A stretch of DNA of 64,000 nt from an uncultured Clostridium sp. (GCA_900538475.1 UPYT01000002.1:1-64000), one strand, 5' to 3'; positions 24,813 through 35,060 are shown, counted from the first letter of the stretch. Notes: a model not told the origin generated them from the sequence alone. Made by a program: numbers and translations.

Positions 24813-25037
24813 AATATACCTCCTCTTTGAAACAAACACGCATATTTTCTGATGTAAGAATACCATAAAAAGATGGACAATTTCAATGAATATTAAAAAA
24901 TGTAAGAAAATTTCATTTGTTTTTAAGAGATGAGTTTACTTAAAATTTTCAAATTTGCGGTAGTGGTTTTTACCTGATGCCTGTAAATTATTCATACAGA
25001 GAAGACAAACCAGGATGAAATCAGAAAGGAAAATTGA

Positions 25038-26075
25038 GTGGAAAGTAAAATCGTTTTGGAGAATATTGAGAAGTCATATGGGAAAGAAGCACCTGTTATT
25101 GAAGGGTTAAATCTTGAAATTGGAGAAGGAAGCTTTACCGTATTGCTCGGGCCGTCCGGATGTGGAAAATCTACAACACTTCGCATGATTGCCGGACTTG
25201 AAGAGGAGACGGGAGGCACCTTATATATTGACGGGAAGGATATGAAGGAAGTGAAACCTGGCGACAGAGATATTGCAATGGTTTTTCAGAATTATGCTTT
25301 GTATCCGACCATGACCGTGAGGGAAAATATTGAATTTGGACTTAAAAATGCAGGGGTTGCAAAGAAAGAGAGGGAGGAACGTATTTGCGAAGTCAGCAGA
25401 TCGGTTGGACTGGAGGAATACTTAAATCGAAAACCCAGCGCTTTATCAGGAGGACAGCGTCAGAGAGTTGCTTTGGCAAGAGCAATGGTAAAAAAACCGG
25501 GAGTTTTTCTTATGGATGAACCTTTGTCCAATCTGGATGCCAAGCTGCGCTCACAGCTGCGGACAGATTTGATTGAGCTGCATAACCGGCTGGGCTCTAC
25601 GTTTGTATATGTGACTCATGACCAGGTAGAGGCCATGTCTATGGGAACGCAGATTGTTTTGATGAATAAGGGAAAAATCATGCAGTGCGGGACTCCTCAC
25701 ACAATTTATCACGACCCGGATAATGTGTTTACAGCTCAGTTTATTGGAACACCGCCTATGAATATATTGAAACAGAATCAGGTTCATTATGAGCATTTGC
25801 CGGTTGAAAATGCCTGCTATCTTGGCTTTCGTCCGGAGTATGTGACCTTTTATGAGGATGTGCCAGATGAAAAACAAAAGGGATTGATAATTGATGGAAA
25901 GGTGATTACCCATGAAATGCTGGGCATAGAAACTCTGTATAAAATTGATACCTGTTATGGACGGATTCAGGCAAAAATTTTTGATGATAAGAAAGCTGTT
26001 GACGGGAATGTAAAGATGTTTATTCCTCACAATAGAATCTTGTATTTTGATGAGGAAGAACAGAGAATCCGATAA
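25038..26075 (+). CDS. ABC importer ATPase (MalK/UgpC/MsmX type)
   Basis: A 345-residue ATPase of the carbohydrate-uptake CUT1 class. Walker A GPSGCGKST (about 39-47), Q-loop FQNYALYP, signature LSGGQRQR, Walker B VFLMDEPL, switch His in VYVTHDQVEAM, and a C-terminal TOBE-like regulatory region. The start is GTG at 25038 after AGAAAGGA. It is first of six same-strand genes with two permeases, a binding protein, a phosphodiesterase and a HAD phosphatase, pointing to uptake of a sugar phosphate, glycerophosphodiester or nucleotide-sugar-like compound. Confidence 0.9.
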   Translation: MESKIVLENIEKSYGKEAPVIEGLNLEIGEGSFTVLLGPSGCGKSTTLRMIAGLEEETGGTLYIDGKDMKEVKPGDRDIAMVFQNYALYPTMTVRENIEFGLKNAGVAKKEREERICEVSRSVGLEEYLNRKPSALSGGQRQRVALARAMVKKPGVFLMDEPLSNLDAKLRSQLRTDLIELHNRLGSTFVYVTHDQVEAMSMGTQIVLMNKGKIMQCGTPHTIYHDPDNVFTAQFIGTPPMNILKQNQVHYEHLPVENACYLGFRPEYVTFYEDVPDEKQKGLIIDGKVITHEMLGIETLYKIDTCYGRIQAKIFDDKKAVDGNVKMFIPHNRILYFDEEEQRIR

Positions 26076-26101
26076 TTTTAAGCGAGAGGAAGGAGATTAT
26101 G

Positions 26102-27040
26102 ATGGATGCAGGCGTAATAAATAACAGAGTCAAACTGCAGTCAGAGCATGTGGAAATCGGCACTTTATGGAAGGATGGAGTGAGGAAAGGGCTGCCCTAT
26201 TTGATGATAGCTCCCGCAATGGCAGTCAGCCTTGTGTTTCTTGTATATCCCATATTATACATGCTTAAATTGGGCTTTTATAAATGGAATATGGTTGGAG
26301 AAATGACGTTCATCGGACTGGACAATTATGTGTCACTGATGACAGATCCGGAGTTTATGCAGGTGCTGAAAAATACTTGTCAGTTTTCTTTTTGGACCGT
26401 GGCAGGCTGCATTACACTGGGGATGATTTTTGCTCTTTATCTTAATAAAAATGCCAGATTTGAACGGCTTGTACAGGTGATTATGTTTACACCATATGTA
26501 CTTCCTATGATTTCCATTGCCTTTATCTGGATGTGGATTATGGATGGAGATATTGGCCTTTTAAATTATATTTTGGGATTCTTTGGAATCGAAAAAATAA
26601 GGTGGCTGGACGATCCTCAAGTGGCAATGTATTCCCTGATTCTGGTTAATATCTGGAAGGGAGTTGGCTATTACACATTGATTATTTTATCTGCGCTTCA
26701 GAGTATTCCAAAGTATATTTATGAGGCAGCAGAGCTGGATCAGGCACATCCGGTTACGACATTTTTCAAACTTACTCTTCCTATGTTGTCACCGACTTTG
26801 TTCTTCCTGTCGATTACAGCTGTTATCAGTTCCTTTAAGGTTTTTGAAACAGTAAATGTGATGACTGCCGGAGGACCGCAGAATTCAACTACCAGCCTGG
26901 TATATTACATTTATCAGTATGGATTTCAGTTTTATAAGATCGGCTATGCATCTGCTGTTGGTGTAATTTTAATGGTAATTGTAGGTATTTTTACCCTCGT
27001 ATATTTTGGATGTCTGCAGAAAAAAGTTCACTATCAATAA
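26102..27040 (+). CDS. ABC importer permease, MalF/UgpA type
   Basis: A 312-residue inner-membrane permease with six predicted spans (first YLMIAPAMAVSLVFLVYPIL). The conserved EAA loop is YEAAELDQAHPVTTFFKLTL. GGAGATT precedes two adjacent ATGs (26099 and 26102); spacing favours the second. It forms a heterodimer with the next gene product. FMTPYVLPMISIAF and TAGGPQNST are typical of sugar or glycerol-3-phosphate permeases. Confidence 0.9.
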   Translation: MDAGVINNRVKLQSEHVEIGTLWKDGVRKGLPYLMIAPAMAVSLVFLVYPILYMLKLGFYKWNMVGEMTFIGLDNYVSLMTDPEFMQVLKNTCQFSFWTVAGCITLGMIFALYLNKNARFERLVQVIMFTPYVLPMISIAFIWMWIMDGDIGLLNYILGFFGIEKIRWLDDPQVAMYSLILVNIWKGVGYYTLIILSALQSIPKYIYEAAELDQAHPVTTFFKLTLPMLSPTLFFLSITAVISSFKVFETVNVMTAGGPQNSTTSLVYYIYQYGFQFYKIGYASAVGVILMVIVGIFTLVYFGCLQKKVHYQ

Positions 27041-27063
27041 CATAAAAGCATAGGAGACGGAGT

Positions 27064-27882
27064 ATGAAATATATATCAAAAGCTGTCAGATTCATGATAA
27101 ATCTGCTTTTGACAGCCATCTTTTTTGTTCCCCTTTACTGGATGGCATTAACAGCCTTTAAGACGGCGGCGCAGGCCCTTCAGTCACCGCCAACATTCTG
27201 GGTAAGTGATCCTCAGTGGGAAAATTTTGCAAGGGCAATTGAGGTAATTCCATTTTTTCATTTTTTGAAAAATTCGCTTATTGTAACAGCTGGAATTATG
27301 GTTTTGCAGATGGTGACTGTGATTCCCGCTGCTTATGCGTTTGCCAGATATGAATTTTTGGGAAAGAAACTGTCTTTTGGAGTGATTCTGGCGACTATGA
27401 TGATTCCCTCGCAGCTGATTTTTCTTCCGGTATTTTTAATGCTGAGTAAGTGGGGACTGATCAATACCTACTGGTCCCTGATTCTTCCGCAGGCTACCAG
27501 CGCATTTGCAATTTTTATGCTGCGGCAGAATTTTAAGCAGATTCCGGAAGAGCTGATTGAGGCGGCGCGGCTGGATAAAGCCGGAGAATTGAAAATCATC
27601 ACGCATATTATGCTGCCCATTGCAAAACCAACAGTTATTATGCTGGGAATGCTGACATTTGTTGGAACCTGGAATGATTATTTTTGGCCGATGGTTTTGA
27701 CGACAACGGATGCAGTACGGACACTTCCGGTTGGATTGACGATGCTGCGGAGTGTAGAAAATGGAGTATACCAGCACATTTTAATGGCTGGAAATGTACT
27801 GCTGATGGCGCCGATTATTTTTATTTATATGATTGCCCAGAAGCAGATTATCAAAGGTTTTACCTATATGGGAGTAAAGTAA
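27064..27882 (+). CDS. ABC importer permease, MalG/UgpE type
   Basis: A 272-residue partner permease with six predicted spans and the EAA loop IEAARLDKAGELKIITHIML. NDYFWPMVLTT and the C-terminal QKQIIKGFTYMGVK are characteristic of the family. It starts 24 bp after the first permease gene. Confidence 0.9.
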   Translation: MKYISKAVRFMINLLLTAIFFVPLYWMALTAFKTAAQALQSPPTFWVSDPQWENFARAIEVIPFFHFLKNSLIVTAGIMVLQMVTVIPAAYAFARYEFLGKKLSFGVILATMMIPSQLIFLPVFLMLSKWGLINTYWSLILPQATSAFAIFMLRQNFKQIPEELIEAARLDKAGELKIITHIMLPIAKPTVIMLGMLTFVGTWNDYFWPMVLTTTDAVRTLPVGLTMLRSVENGVYQHILMAGNVLLMAPIIFIYMIAQKQIIKGFTYMGVK

Positions 27883-27962
27883 AAATCATAAAAATTTTCC
27901 CAAAACAGGGTTAATATAAAACAGCTAAAAGAGCGAAAAGAACAAATAAAGAGGAGAAGAAA

Positions 27963-29309
27963 ATGAAAAATCAAAAGAGAATTTTAGGCGCAGCAGCAAT
28001 GGCATGTATCGTTGCAGGAACTTTGGCAGGATGCGGAAATTCCGGGACAGATAAGGCAGAAAGCAGCGCTGTTGTGTCCAGTGAGGCAGGAAAAAAAGAG
28101 GAATCTACCGCAGACGGAAATGTAACGGAATTAACCTACTGGTATTGCTGGACAGACAAAATTCAGGAAAATAATCTGGAGATGACAGAGTTATTTAATG
28201 AGACAGTAGGAAAGGAAAAGGGCATTCATGTTACAGCAGAATACCAGGGAACCTACGACGAGTGTCATCAGAAGCTTCAGGCAGCATTTGTTGCCAATGA
28301 GATGCCGGATGTCTCCGTTATGGAGATTAGCTCGATTCGCAGATTTGCTGAAAATGGGGTGATTGAACCATTAGATTCCTATATTGCGGCATCTGGAGTG
28401 GATATGACAGATTTTTACGATGCTCTGCTGTTAAACGGTGAGGTAGATGGTTCCTGTTATGGTCTGCCTTATTTAAGAAGCACTCCGATTATGTACTACA
28501 ATAATTCTTTGCTGAAAGAAGCTGGATACGACGGTGCAAATTTAAAGACCTGGGATGATTTGAAGGAAATGGCAACTGGTGTGCATGAAAAAACTGGAAA
28601 ATACGGGATTTCTCAGTACAGTTATACCTGGACTTTGGATGCCTTTATGATTGAACATGGAAGCTCTATTTTAAATGATGATGAGACAGCTACCAATCTG
28701 AATTCAGAGGCAGGAAAAGAAGTAATTGGGTTTTATCGTGATTTGATTGATCAGGGTGTAGTACATGCTTTTAACAGTAATGAATCTGATAAAGTAACTG
28801 CAGATGTGCAGAATGAAGACACAGCTATCTGGTTTAGTTCTACCGGTGATTTAACGAAATTTGCATCTATCGCAGATGAGCTGGGCTTTGAACTGGGAGT
28901 AGGATTTATTCCTATGGATCAGTGCTACGGAACCCCTACCGGCGGCTGCAATCTGGTTATGATGAGCAAGATTCCTGACAAGAAAAAGGAAGCAGCCTGG
29001 GAGTTTATTAACTTTATGACTGACACAGAGCAGACAGTGAAATCTTCGATTAAAACTGGTTATTTACCAGCCAGAAAGAGTGCCGGGGAATCGGATACGA
29101 TGAAAGCTTATTTTGCAGAAATGCCTATGGCTCGAGTAGCATTAGATCAGCTGGCTTATGCAAATCGTGCAGCATATTCCAATCCGAATTATACAGAGGC
29201 GACAGAGGCAATTAAAAGCGCTTTGGATGCTATTTATATCAACAATAGCGATATAGATACAACCCTGGCTGATATGGAAACAAAGGTAAATAAGATTTTA
29301 AATCAGTAG
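27963..29309 (+). CDS. Extracellular solute-binding lipoprotein, family 1
   Basis: A 448-residue lipoprotein: basic start MKNQKR, hydrophobic segment and lipobox LAGC at about residue 24, followed by a Ser/Glu/Lys linker. The mature part is a type 1 sugar-binding protein (TELTYWYCWTDKIQENN, AFVANEMPDVSVME, LPYLRSTPIMYYNNSLLKEA, GFIPMDQCYGTPTGGCN). It is the receptor for the two upstream permeases. Aromatic-rich pockets suggest a sugar-containing ligand. The downstream phosphodiesterase hints that the ligand may carry a phosphodiester. Confidence 0.9.
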   Translation: MKNQKRILGAAAMACIVAGTLAGCGNSGTDKAESSAVVSSEAGKKEESTADGNVTELTYWYCWTDKIQENNLEMTELFNETVGKEKGIHVTAEYQGTYDECHQKLQAAFVANEMPDVSVMEISSIRRFAENGVIEPLDSYIAASGVDMTDFYDALLLNGEVDGSCYGLPYLRSTPIMYYNNSLLKEAGYDGANLKTWDDLKEMATGVHEKTGKYGISQYSYTWTLDAFMIEHGSSILNDDETATNLNSEAGKEVIGFYRDLIDQGVVHAFNSNESDKVTADVQNEDTAIWFSSTGDLTKFASIADELGFELGVGFIPMDQCYGTPTGGCNLVMMSKIPDKKKEAAWEFINFMTDTEQTVKSSIKTGYLPARKSAGESDTMKAYFAEMPMARVALDQLAYANRAAYSNPNYTEATEAIKSALDAIYINNSDIDTTLADMETKVNKILNQ

Positions 29310-29329
29310 GTAATCAGAAGGAGAAAAGA

Positions 29330-30628
29330 ATGAAAAATAAGTTGATTATACTTTCAGCAGATGCCATGGTAACAGAGGATTTGGAACTGTTTTCCACTTT
29401 GCCTGGATATCAGAAATATTTGGATGGAGGATGCAGAATTAACCGTGTGGAGTCGATTTATCCAACGGTTACTTATCCCTGCCACACAACAATGATGACA
29501 GGGAACTATCCCAATCGCCATGGAGTTACCAGCAACTTTGTTCTGGCCTTTAATCAGAAACCAACACCCTGGAATCGTTATGCAGACGTGATCTGTTCAC
29601 GGGATATTTTTACAGCATGCAAGGAAAAAGGCCTGACTACAGCTGCGGTGTTCTGGCCGGTAACGGGATGTCATAAGGATATTGATTATAAGATTCCGGA
29701 GTATGTTCCGGAAAATGGTGAAACCATAGAAGAGGCATTTCGTAAGATGGGCTGTGATGAGGACATGATTCGAATTGTGGAAAAAAACAGTTCGATTCTG
29801 AAACATTGGGGACATCCTTATATTGATGAGTTTATTATTGCCTGTGCCTGTGATATTCTGCGGGAAAAACAGCCAGACGTGCTTTTGATTCATCCGGCAA
29901 ATATTGACGGAGCAAGACATCAGTATGGGGTATTTCATGAAATGGTGGATCGGGCTGTAGTGGATACCGATCGGTTTGTTCAGCAGCTGATGGGAGTGCA
30001 GGAGGAGCTGGGGCTTGCAGAGCAGACGAATCTGGTAGTGACTAGTGATCATGGCCAGATGGAGGTTCAGAGGATTATGAATTTGAATGTGATGCTGGCA
30101 GATTATGGCTTTCTGGATGTAAGGAAAGACGGATATGTTACAGACTGGAGAGCTTACTGCCTGTCTAACGGACTTTCTGCAGTCGTATACCTTAAGGATC
30201 CTTTGGATGAAAAGCTGTATCAGAGAGTATTTCAGCTGCTGCGCTGGATGAGAGAGGAAGGAATTTATGGAATCAGTGAGGTTCTTACCGCAGAGGAGGC
30301 AGATGAAAAATACAGACTGAACGGGCCATTCTCTTTTGTAATTGAGTCTGATGATTATACCTCCTTCGGAGAAAATACATCTGGCCCGCTGGTAGAAAGC
30401 TTTGGAGACAGGGACTACCGGTATGGAAGAGCTTCCCATGGATATTATCCCCAGAAAGGCCCACAGCCGGTTTTCATGGCCAAGGGACCGGATTTTGCAG
30501 AGTCTGCAGTGTTGGAGAAGGGACGTCTGATTGACCAGGCCCCGACCTATGCAAAGCTTTTGGGCGTAGCTCTGCCGGATACTGATGGGACACCAATTGA
30601 TGAATTTGTGAGGGAAAAACATGCATAA
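29330..30628 (+). CDS. Alkaline-phosphatase-superfamily phosphodiesterase (nucleotide pyrophosphatase type)
   Basis: A 432-residue enzyme of the type I phosphodiesterase/nucleotide pyrophosphatase family. The nucleophile Thr is in YPTVTYPCHTTMMTGNYP; metal ligands appear in LIILSADAM (Asp), LLIHPANIDGARHQYG, TSDHGQMEV (Asp-His) and GRASHGYYP (His). Unlike most relatives it has no signal peptide or anchor, so it should act in the cytoplasm on the imported compound. It begins 20 bp after the binding-protein gene and overlaps the next gene by 8 bp. Confidence 0.85.
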   Translation: MKNKLIILSADAMVTEDLELFSTLPGYQKYLDGGCRINRVESIYPTVTYPCHTTMMTGNYPNRHGVTSNFVLAFNQKPTPWNRYADVICSRDIFTACKEKGLTTAAVFWPVTGCHKDIDYKIPEYVPENGETIEEAFRKMGCDEDMIRIVEKNSSILKHWGHPYIDEFIIACACDILREKQPDVLLIHPANIDGARHQYGVFHEMVDRAVVDTDRFVQQLMGVQEELGLAEQTNLVVTSDHGQMEVQRIMNLNVMLADYGFLDVRKDGYVTDWRAYCLSNGLSAVVYLKDPLDEKLYQRVFQLLRWMREEGIYGISEVLTAEEADEKYRLNGPFSFVIESDDYTSFGENTSGPLVESFGDRDYRYGRASHGYYPQKGPQPVFMAKGPDFAESAVLEKGRLIDQAPTYAKLLGVALPDTDGTPIDEFVREKHA

Positions 30629-31487
30629 AACAATCAGAATCATAGCAACCGATCTGGATGGAACCATGCTTCACCATGATAATGAGGTTTCTGTAAGAAA
30701 TTACAGGGCAATTGAACATGCGGTAAATGAAGGAATGCTCTATGTAGTTGCCACTGGAAGATGCCGCTCTATTGTGCCGATTTCAAATCTTCCGGTTATG
30801 GATTATCTGATTGCAGAAAACGGCGCTGTCATTTACCGGGGCGGCACTGAGCAGGTGCTGTATCGTCAGGCAATTTCTGCCGCTCAGCTTCGGGAGGCGA
30901 TCAGAATTGGGAAAAAGTACCATGCCTTTGTGGAACTTGTTTCAGATGGCAGAATCCTGATAGAGGAGGAGCTTTTAAGACAGACCGGACAGCTTCGTCT
31001 GACTAGAATTCAGGAAGAATTTCTAAGAGAAAAACGATATCTTATGATAGATTCCTTTGAAAAATATTGCAGCAAAGTGCAGGAAAACCAGGATGGAGAG
31101 GAAATTTTCCGCAAATTCCAGGTTACAAAAATCAATATTATCTGCCAGGAGGCAGAGGCCTGGCAGGGCACTGCAAAGGAGCTGGAAGCATATGGCTTGT
31201 TTACGATAACCTCAGACGGATATGGTCTGGAGCTGACAAAAAAAGGAGTAAGCAAGGGAAGCGCAATGAAATGGCTCTGCAGCCATCTGAACCTGGATCT
31301 GAGCCATGTGATGGCATTTGGCGATGGCAGCAATGACGCCGTGCTGCTGAAGAAAGCAGGCATCGGCGTCGCCATGGACAATGCAGGAGAGGCGGTAAAG
31401 CAGTGTGCAGATTATGTAACTGGCTGCCACTACGAGGATGGAGTAGCCCAGTTTGTGGAGCAGTATGTGTTAAAACAGGCTATTTAA
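30621..31487 (+). CDS. Cof-type HAD phosphatase
   Basis: A 288-residue HAD-superfamily IIB phosphatase. Motif I is IATDLDGTMLHHDN, motif II VVATGR, motif III the Lys in KKGVSKGSAMKWL, motif IV VMAFGDGSNDAVLLKKAGIG. It overlaps the phosphodiesterase gene by 8 bp, implying coupled translation. It may dephosphorylate the sugar phosphate or polyol phosphate released by the phosphodiesterase. Confidence 0.9.
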   Translation: MHKTIRIIATDLDGTMLHHDNEVSVRNYRAIEHAVNEGMLYVVATGRCRSIVPISNLPVMDYLIAENGAVIYRGGTEQVLYRQAISAAQLREAIRIGKKYHAFVELVSDGRILIEEELLRQTGQLRLTRIQEEFLREKRYLMIDSFEKYCSKVQENQDGEEIFRKFQVTKINIICQEAEAWQGTAKELEAYGLFTITSDGYGLELTKKGVSKGSAMKWLCSHLNLDLSHVMAFGDGSNDAVLLKKAGIGVAMDNAGEAVKQCADYVTGCHYEDGVAQFVEQYVLKQAI

Positions 31488-31494
31488 AATCATA

Positions 31495-31550
31495 AAAACG
31501 GGGCATTTTTGTCTGCACAAAAAGACAGGAATGCAGGCAGCAAATGCCCT
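31495..31550. terminator. Hairpin between convergent operons
   Basis: GGGCATTT pairs with AAATGCCC around a loop that itself contains TGTCT/AGACA. It lies between converging transcripts and may serve both. Confidence 0.5.
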
Positions 31551-31553
31551 GGT

Positions 31554-33296
31554 TTAAGAGAATTGGCTTCGATAAAGAGAGGCATATTTTCCGTTTTTTT
31601 CCATAAGCTCGTTGTGGGTTCCCACCTCTTTGATATCCCCGTCTTCCATGTAAAGAATCTTGTCTGCATCGCGAATCGTGGACAGCCGGTGGGCAATTAC
31701 AAAGCTGGTACGGCCCTTCATAAGCTCGGCCATTGCCTTCTGAATCAGGACTTCTGTATGGGTATCTACATTGCTGGTTGCTTCATCCAGAATCATGATT
31801 TCCGGATCAGATGCAATGGCTCGGGCAATGGTTAAAAGCTGTCGTTCTCCCTGAGAAATATTCTCAGCACCTTTGCCAAGAATCATATGATATCCGCCAG
31901 GAAGGGTCTTAATAAAGCTGTGGGCACAGGCTGATTCTGCGGCAGAATAAATGCTTTTTTCGGTCATATTTTCTTTGGCATATCCGATATTTTCAGCAAT
32001 AGTACCTTCAAAAAGCCAGGTATCCTGAAGCACCATTCCAAAACGACTTCTAAGTTCTTTTCGAGGCATCTTTTGAATATCTATTCCATCTACGAGAATC
32101 GATCCGCTGTTTAGTTCATAGAAGCGCATTAACAGGTTAATCAGCGTGGTTTTTCCAGCTCCAGTCGGGCCTACAATCGCAATTTTTTCTCCCGGTTCTA
32201 CGCACAAATTAATTCGTTTCATTAACAGCTTATCTGGAGAATATCCAAAGGAGACATCCTGAAAAACGACAGATCCAAGGCGCTTTTGAGGGATAATACC
32301 AGGTAAAGAATCCGGGATTTCTTCTTCTGCATCCAACAGAGAAAAGATCCGGTTTCCAGCAGCTGCAGCGGCGCTGAAGCTTCCAGACATTCCGGCAATA
32401 GCGGAAAAAGGATCCGCAAAACGCCAGGTGTATTCCAGCATTGCCTGTACATTTCCTACTGTGATTTTTCCGGTAATTGCACCAAGACAGCCAACGACAG
32501 CGCAGAGGATATATCCCAGATCGTTGACAAGCGTTGTAATCGGACTGACAGCTCCGGCAGTTATTTCTGCTTTCCGAGAACTGACTTTTAAGGCTTCATT
32601 ATACGTCTCAAAAGCTTTTTTAGCCCGTTCCTGATAGTGAAAAGACTGAACAACAGTTTGTCCCTGATACATTTCTTCGATATAGCCGCCCAGCTGTCCT
32701 AAAAGCTCCTGCTGTTTCACATAATGTTTTTCACTGGCTTTCATTACACCCGCCGCGCTGAAGAGGGAGAGGGGAACCATAATGAATGGAATCAGGGAAA
32801 GGGCAGGGCTGATTGCAAGCATCATAAGGAGAACACCGACAGCGGTAGTTACCTGAGTTACCAGGGAGGTCAGATTCTGACTGATGGCATTGTTGATGGT
32901 ATCCACATCATTGGTAAGAATACTGAGCAGCTCGCCGCGGGTATGGCTGTCGTAATAACTGAGCTTCATACAGTGCATTTTTTCGCTGATATCCTGACGA
33001 AGCTTCTGCATAACCTGGGCCGTGATTTTTGCCATCAGAAAGCCTTGTAATAACGAAAAAGACTGGGAAACCAGATACAGAAAAACAAGGGAAGAAAGCA
33101 GCTTTATAATAGTATCCCAGTAAAAAATACCGTCCTTTATACTGGAAAAAAGAGTTGTTGTTATCTTTCCTATAAGGAAGGGGGCAAATACCATAAAACC
33201 GGTGCTGATAACAGCAGATACAATTACAAAAATCAGCTTTGCCCAGTGAATTTTCAGATAACCTAGCAGCCGTCTGCATACTTCTGTGTGTTTCAT
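31554..33296 (-). CDS. ABC exporter half-transporter B (canonical ATP site motifs)
   Basis: A 580-residue protein with a six-span N-terminal membrane domain (to about 320) and a C-terminal ATPase. Walker A GPTGAGKTT, signature variant ISQGERQL, Walker B IMILDEATS and switch AHRLS. It overlaps the preceding gene by 4 bp (ATGA). The altered signature here, together with the degenerate catalytic residues of the partner, fits a heterodimeric exporter with one consensus and one degenerate nucleotide site, as in TM287/288 or BmrCD. Confidence 0.88.
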   Translation of the reverse strand: MKHTEVCRRLLGYLKIHWAKLIFVIVSAVISTGFMVFAPFLIGKITTTLFSSIKDGIFYWDTIIKLLSSLVFLYLVSQSFSLLQGFLMAKITAQVMQKLRQDISEKMHCMKLSYYDSHTRGELLSILTNDVDTINNAISQNLTSLVTQVTTAVGVLLMMLAISPALSLIPFIMVPLSLFSAAGVMKASEKHYVKQQELLGQLGGYIEEMYQGQTVVQSFHYQERAKKAFETYNEALKVSSRKAEITAGAVSPITTLVNDLGYILCAVVGCLGAITGKITVGNVQAMLEYTWRFADPFSAIAGMSGSFSAAAAAGNRIFSLLDAEEEIPDSLPGIIPQKRLGSVVFQDVSFGYSPDKLLMKRINLCVEPGEKIAIVGPTGAGKTTLINLLMRFYELNSGSILVDGIDIQKMPRKELRSRFGMVLQDTWLFEGTIAENIGYAKENMTEKSIYSAAESACAHSFIKTLPGGYHMILGKGAENISQGERQLLTIARAIASDPEIMILDEATSNVDTHTEVLIQKAMAELMKGRTSFVIAHRLSTIRDADKILYMEDGDIKEVGTHNELMEKNGKYASLYRSQFS

Positions 33297-35017
33297 ATCA
33301 GAGAACCTCCCAACTGTAATTCTGCAATTTCCCGATAGAGCGGACAGGTGCTTAACAGTTCCTGATGCGTTCCATTTCCGATAATTTTGCCGTCATCTAC
33401 AACTAAAATCTGATCTGCATCCAGAATACTGCTGATTCTCTGAGCAACAAGAATGACAGCAGCATTTCCCGTGTATTCTTTCAGATTTTGGCGGAGTCTG
33501 TGGTCTGTTTTCATGTCTAAAGCAGAGAAACTGTCATCAAAAACATAGATTTCCGGCTTTTTCATAAGAGCCCGGGCGATGGCTAAGCGCTGACGCTGAC
33601 CACCGGATAAATTGGCGCCTCCCTGGGCTACTGGTTCATGGAAGTTCTGTTCTTTTTTTGTAATAAATTCATCGGCGCAGGCGATTTTTGCAGCAATATT
33701 CCAATCCTCTTCCCGGCCATTTTCTTTTCCAAAATTCAGGTTTTCTGCAATATCTCCGGAAAACAGAACGTTTTTCTGCGGGACATATCCAATCAGAGAA
33801 CGCAGATCCTCTATACGGTATTCTTTGGCATTGATTCCGTCAATCAGAACCTGTCCGGACAGGGGATCATAGAGTCTTGAAATTAATTTTAAAATGGTGG
33901 ATTTTCCGCGTCCGGTTCCTCCGATTATGGCAGTAACTTCGCCAGGGCGGGCAGTAAAGCTTACGTCCTTTAAAACTGGTTCATCAGCTCCGGGATAGGA
34001 AAAAGTCACATGGGAAAATTCAACGGTGGAACGCAGAGGACGGTTTTTCAGCGGAAAATTTCCATCTTTAATAGAGGGCTTCGTGTCCAGAACCTCAGCA
34101 ATCCGGCGGGCGCAGGCATAGGTAGAAGGAAACATCATAATTACAAGCGAAAGCATCATAACAGCAGTAAGAACCATGCTGATATACTGACTGTTTGCTA
34201 CCAGAGAGCCAATTTCCATTGCTCCGGATTCTACATAGCGGGCGCCGATTCCAAGAACAGCGGCAGTTGTCACACCGAAAATAACACTAATGGCAGGCAT
34301 CAAAAGACTGGTAATGTGTCCGGAGGCTATGGCCGTAAGCGCGTAGTCTTCATTGGCCTTTTCAAAGCGTCTGCATTCTGCATCCTGCCTGTTAAAGGCG
34401 CGGATGACACGGACTCCTTCCAAAGACTCCAGAAACAGACGGTTCATGTGATCCAGCTTTTTCCGCAGGCGGACAGAACAGCGGGATGCAAGGGTAATGA
34501 GAAGGGTCAGCACAGCCAGTAAAACAGGGATGGCGGTCAGAAGAACAGAGCTGACTTTTCCGCCTGTAGATGCAGAAAATACCAGTCCGGCAGCGGCCAT
34601 CATCGGAGCCATAAGACCTATGCGAAGAAGCATTGTCAAAAAATTCTGCACATTGGCAATGTCAGAGGTACTGCGGGTAATCAGGCTGGCAGTGCCGAAG
34701 TGATCCATCTCTGCGGCGGAAAATTCCAGGACAGAGGAAAAGACCTTTGTCCTAAGCTGTGCTGCGAAATCCGTGGAAACAGACGAGGCTGTTTTGACAG
34801 AAAGAAAGCTGATAATACAGGAAAGTACAGTAATTCCTGCCATAACAGTTCCATAAATCAGGATGACAGAGTCAGCGCCTGCGGCAACTCCGCGGCTGAT
34901 CATTTGAGAGAGAAAAGCCGGCAGAAGCATCTGGCACAGGGAAGATGCAAGAACCAGAACCAGAAGTCCTGCAAGAGCGGCTTTTTTCAATTTTACAGTT
35001 GAAAATATCGTTTTCAT
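33293..35017 (-). CDS. ABC exporter half-transporter A (degenerate ATP site)
   Basis: A 574-residue partner exporter with six predicted spans followed by an ATPase. Walker A GGTGRGKST and signature LSGGQRQR are present, but Walker B is IYVFDDSFSALD (Asp in place of catalytic Glu) and the switch is LVAQRISS (Gln in place of His). These changes are typical of the degenerate half. The ATG at 35017 is 13 bp after AGGAGG; an upstream extension exists but overlaps the GNAT gene. It is probably a drug or lipid exporter. Confidence 0.88.
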   Translation of the reverse strand: MKTIFSTVKLKKAALAGLLVLVLASSLCQMLLPAFLSQMISRGVAAGADSVILIYGTVMAGITVLSCIISFLSVKTASSVSTDFAAQLRTKVFSSVLEFSAAEMDHFGTASLITRSTSDIANVQNFLTMLLRIGLMAPMMAAAGLVFSASTGGKVSSVLLTAIPVLLAVLTLLITLASRCSVRLRKKLDHMNRLFLESLEGVRVIRAFNRQDAECRRFEKANEDYALTAIASGHITSLLMPAISVIFGVTTAAVLGIGARYVESGAMEIGSLVANSQYISMVLTAVMMLSLVIMMFPSTYACARRIAEVLDTKPSIKDGNFPLKNRPLRSTVEFSHVTFSYPGADEPVLKDVSFTARPGEVTAIIGGTGRGKSTILKLISRLYDPLSGQVLIDGINAKEYRIEDLRSLIGYVPQKNVLFSGDIAENLNFGKENGREEDWNIAAKIACADEFITKKEQNFHEPVAQGGANLSGGQRQRLAIARALMKKPEIYVFDDSFSALDMKTDHRLRQNLKEYTGNAAVILVAQRISSILDADQILVVDDGKIIGNGTHQELLSTCPLYREIAELQLGGSLI

Positions 35018-35060
35018 GAAGCTGTGAAAGACCTCCTGTTGGTGTGGGAAATAGTCAGCA

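Noticed and set aside
29597..30667. Minus-strand open frame over the phosphodiesterase gene
   Set aside because: Antisense shadow; the plus strand carries clear active-site motifs and operon spacing.
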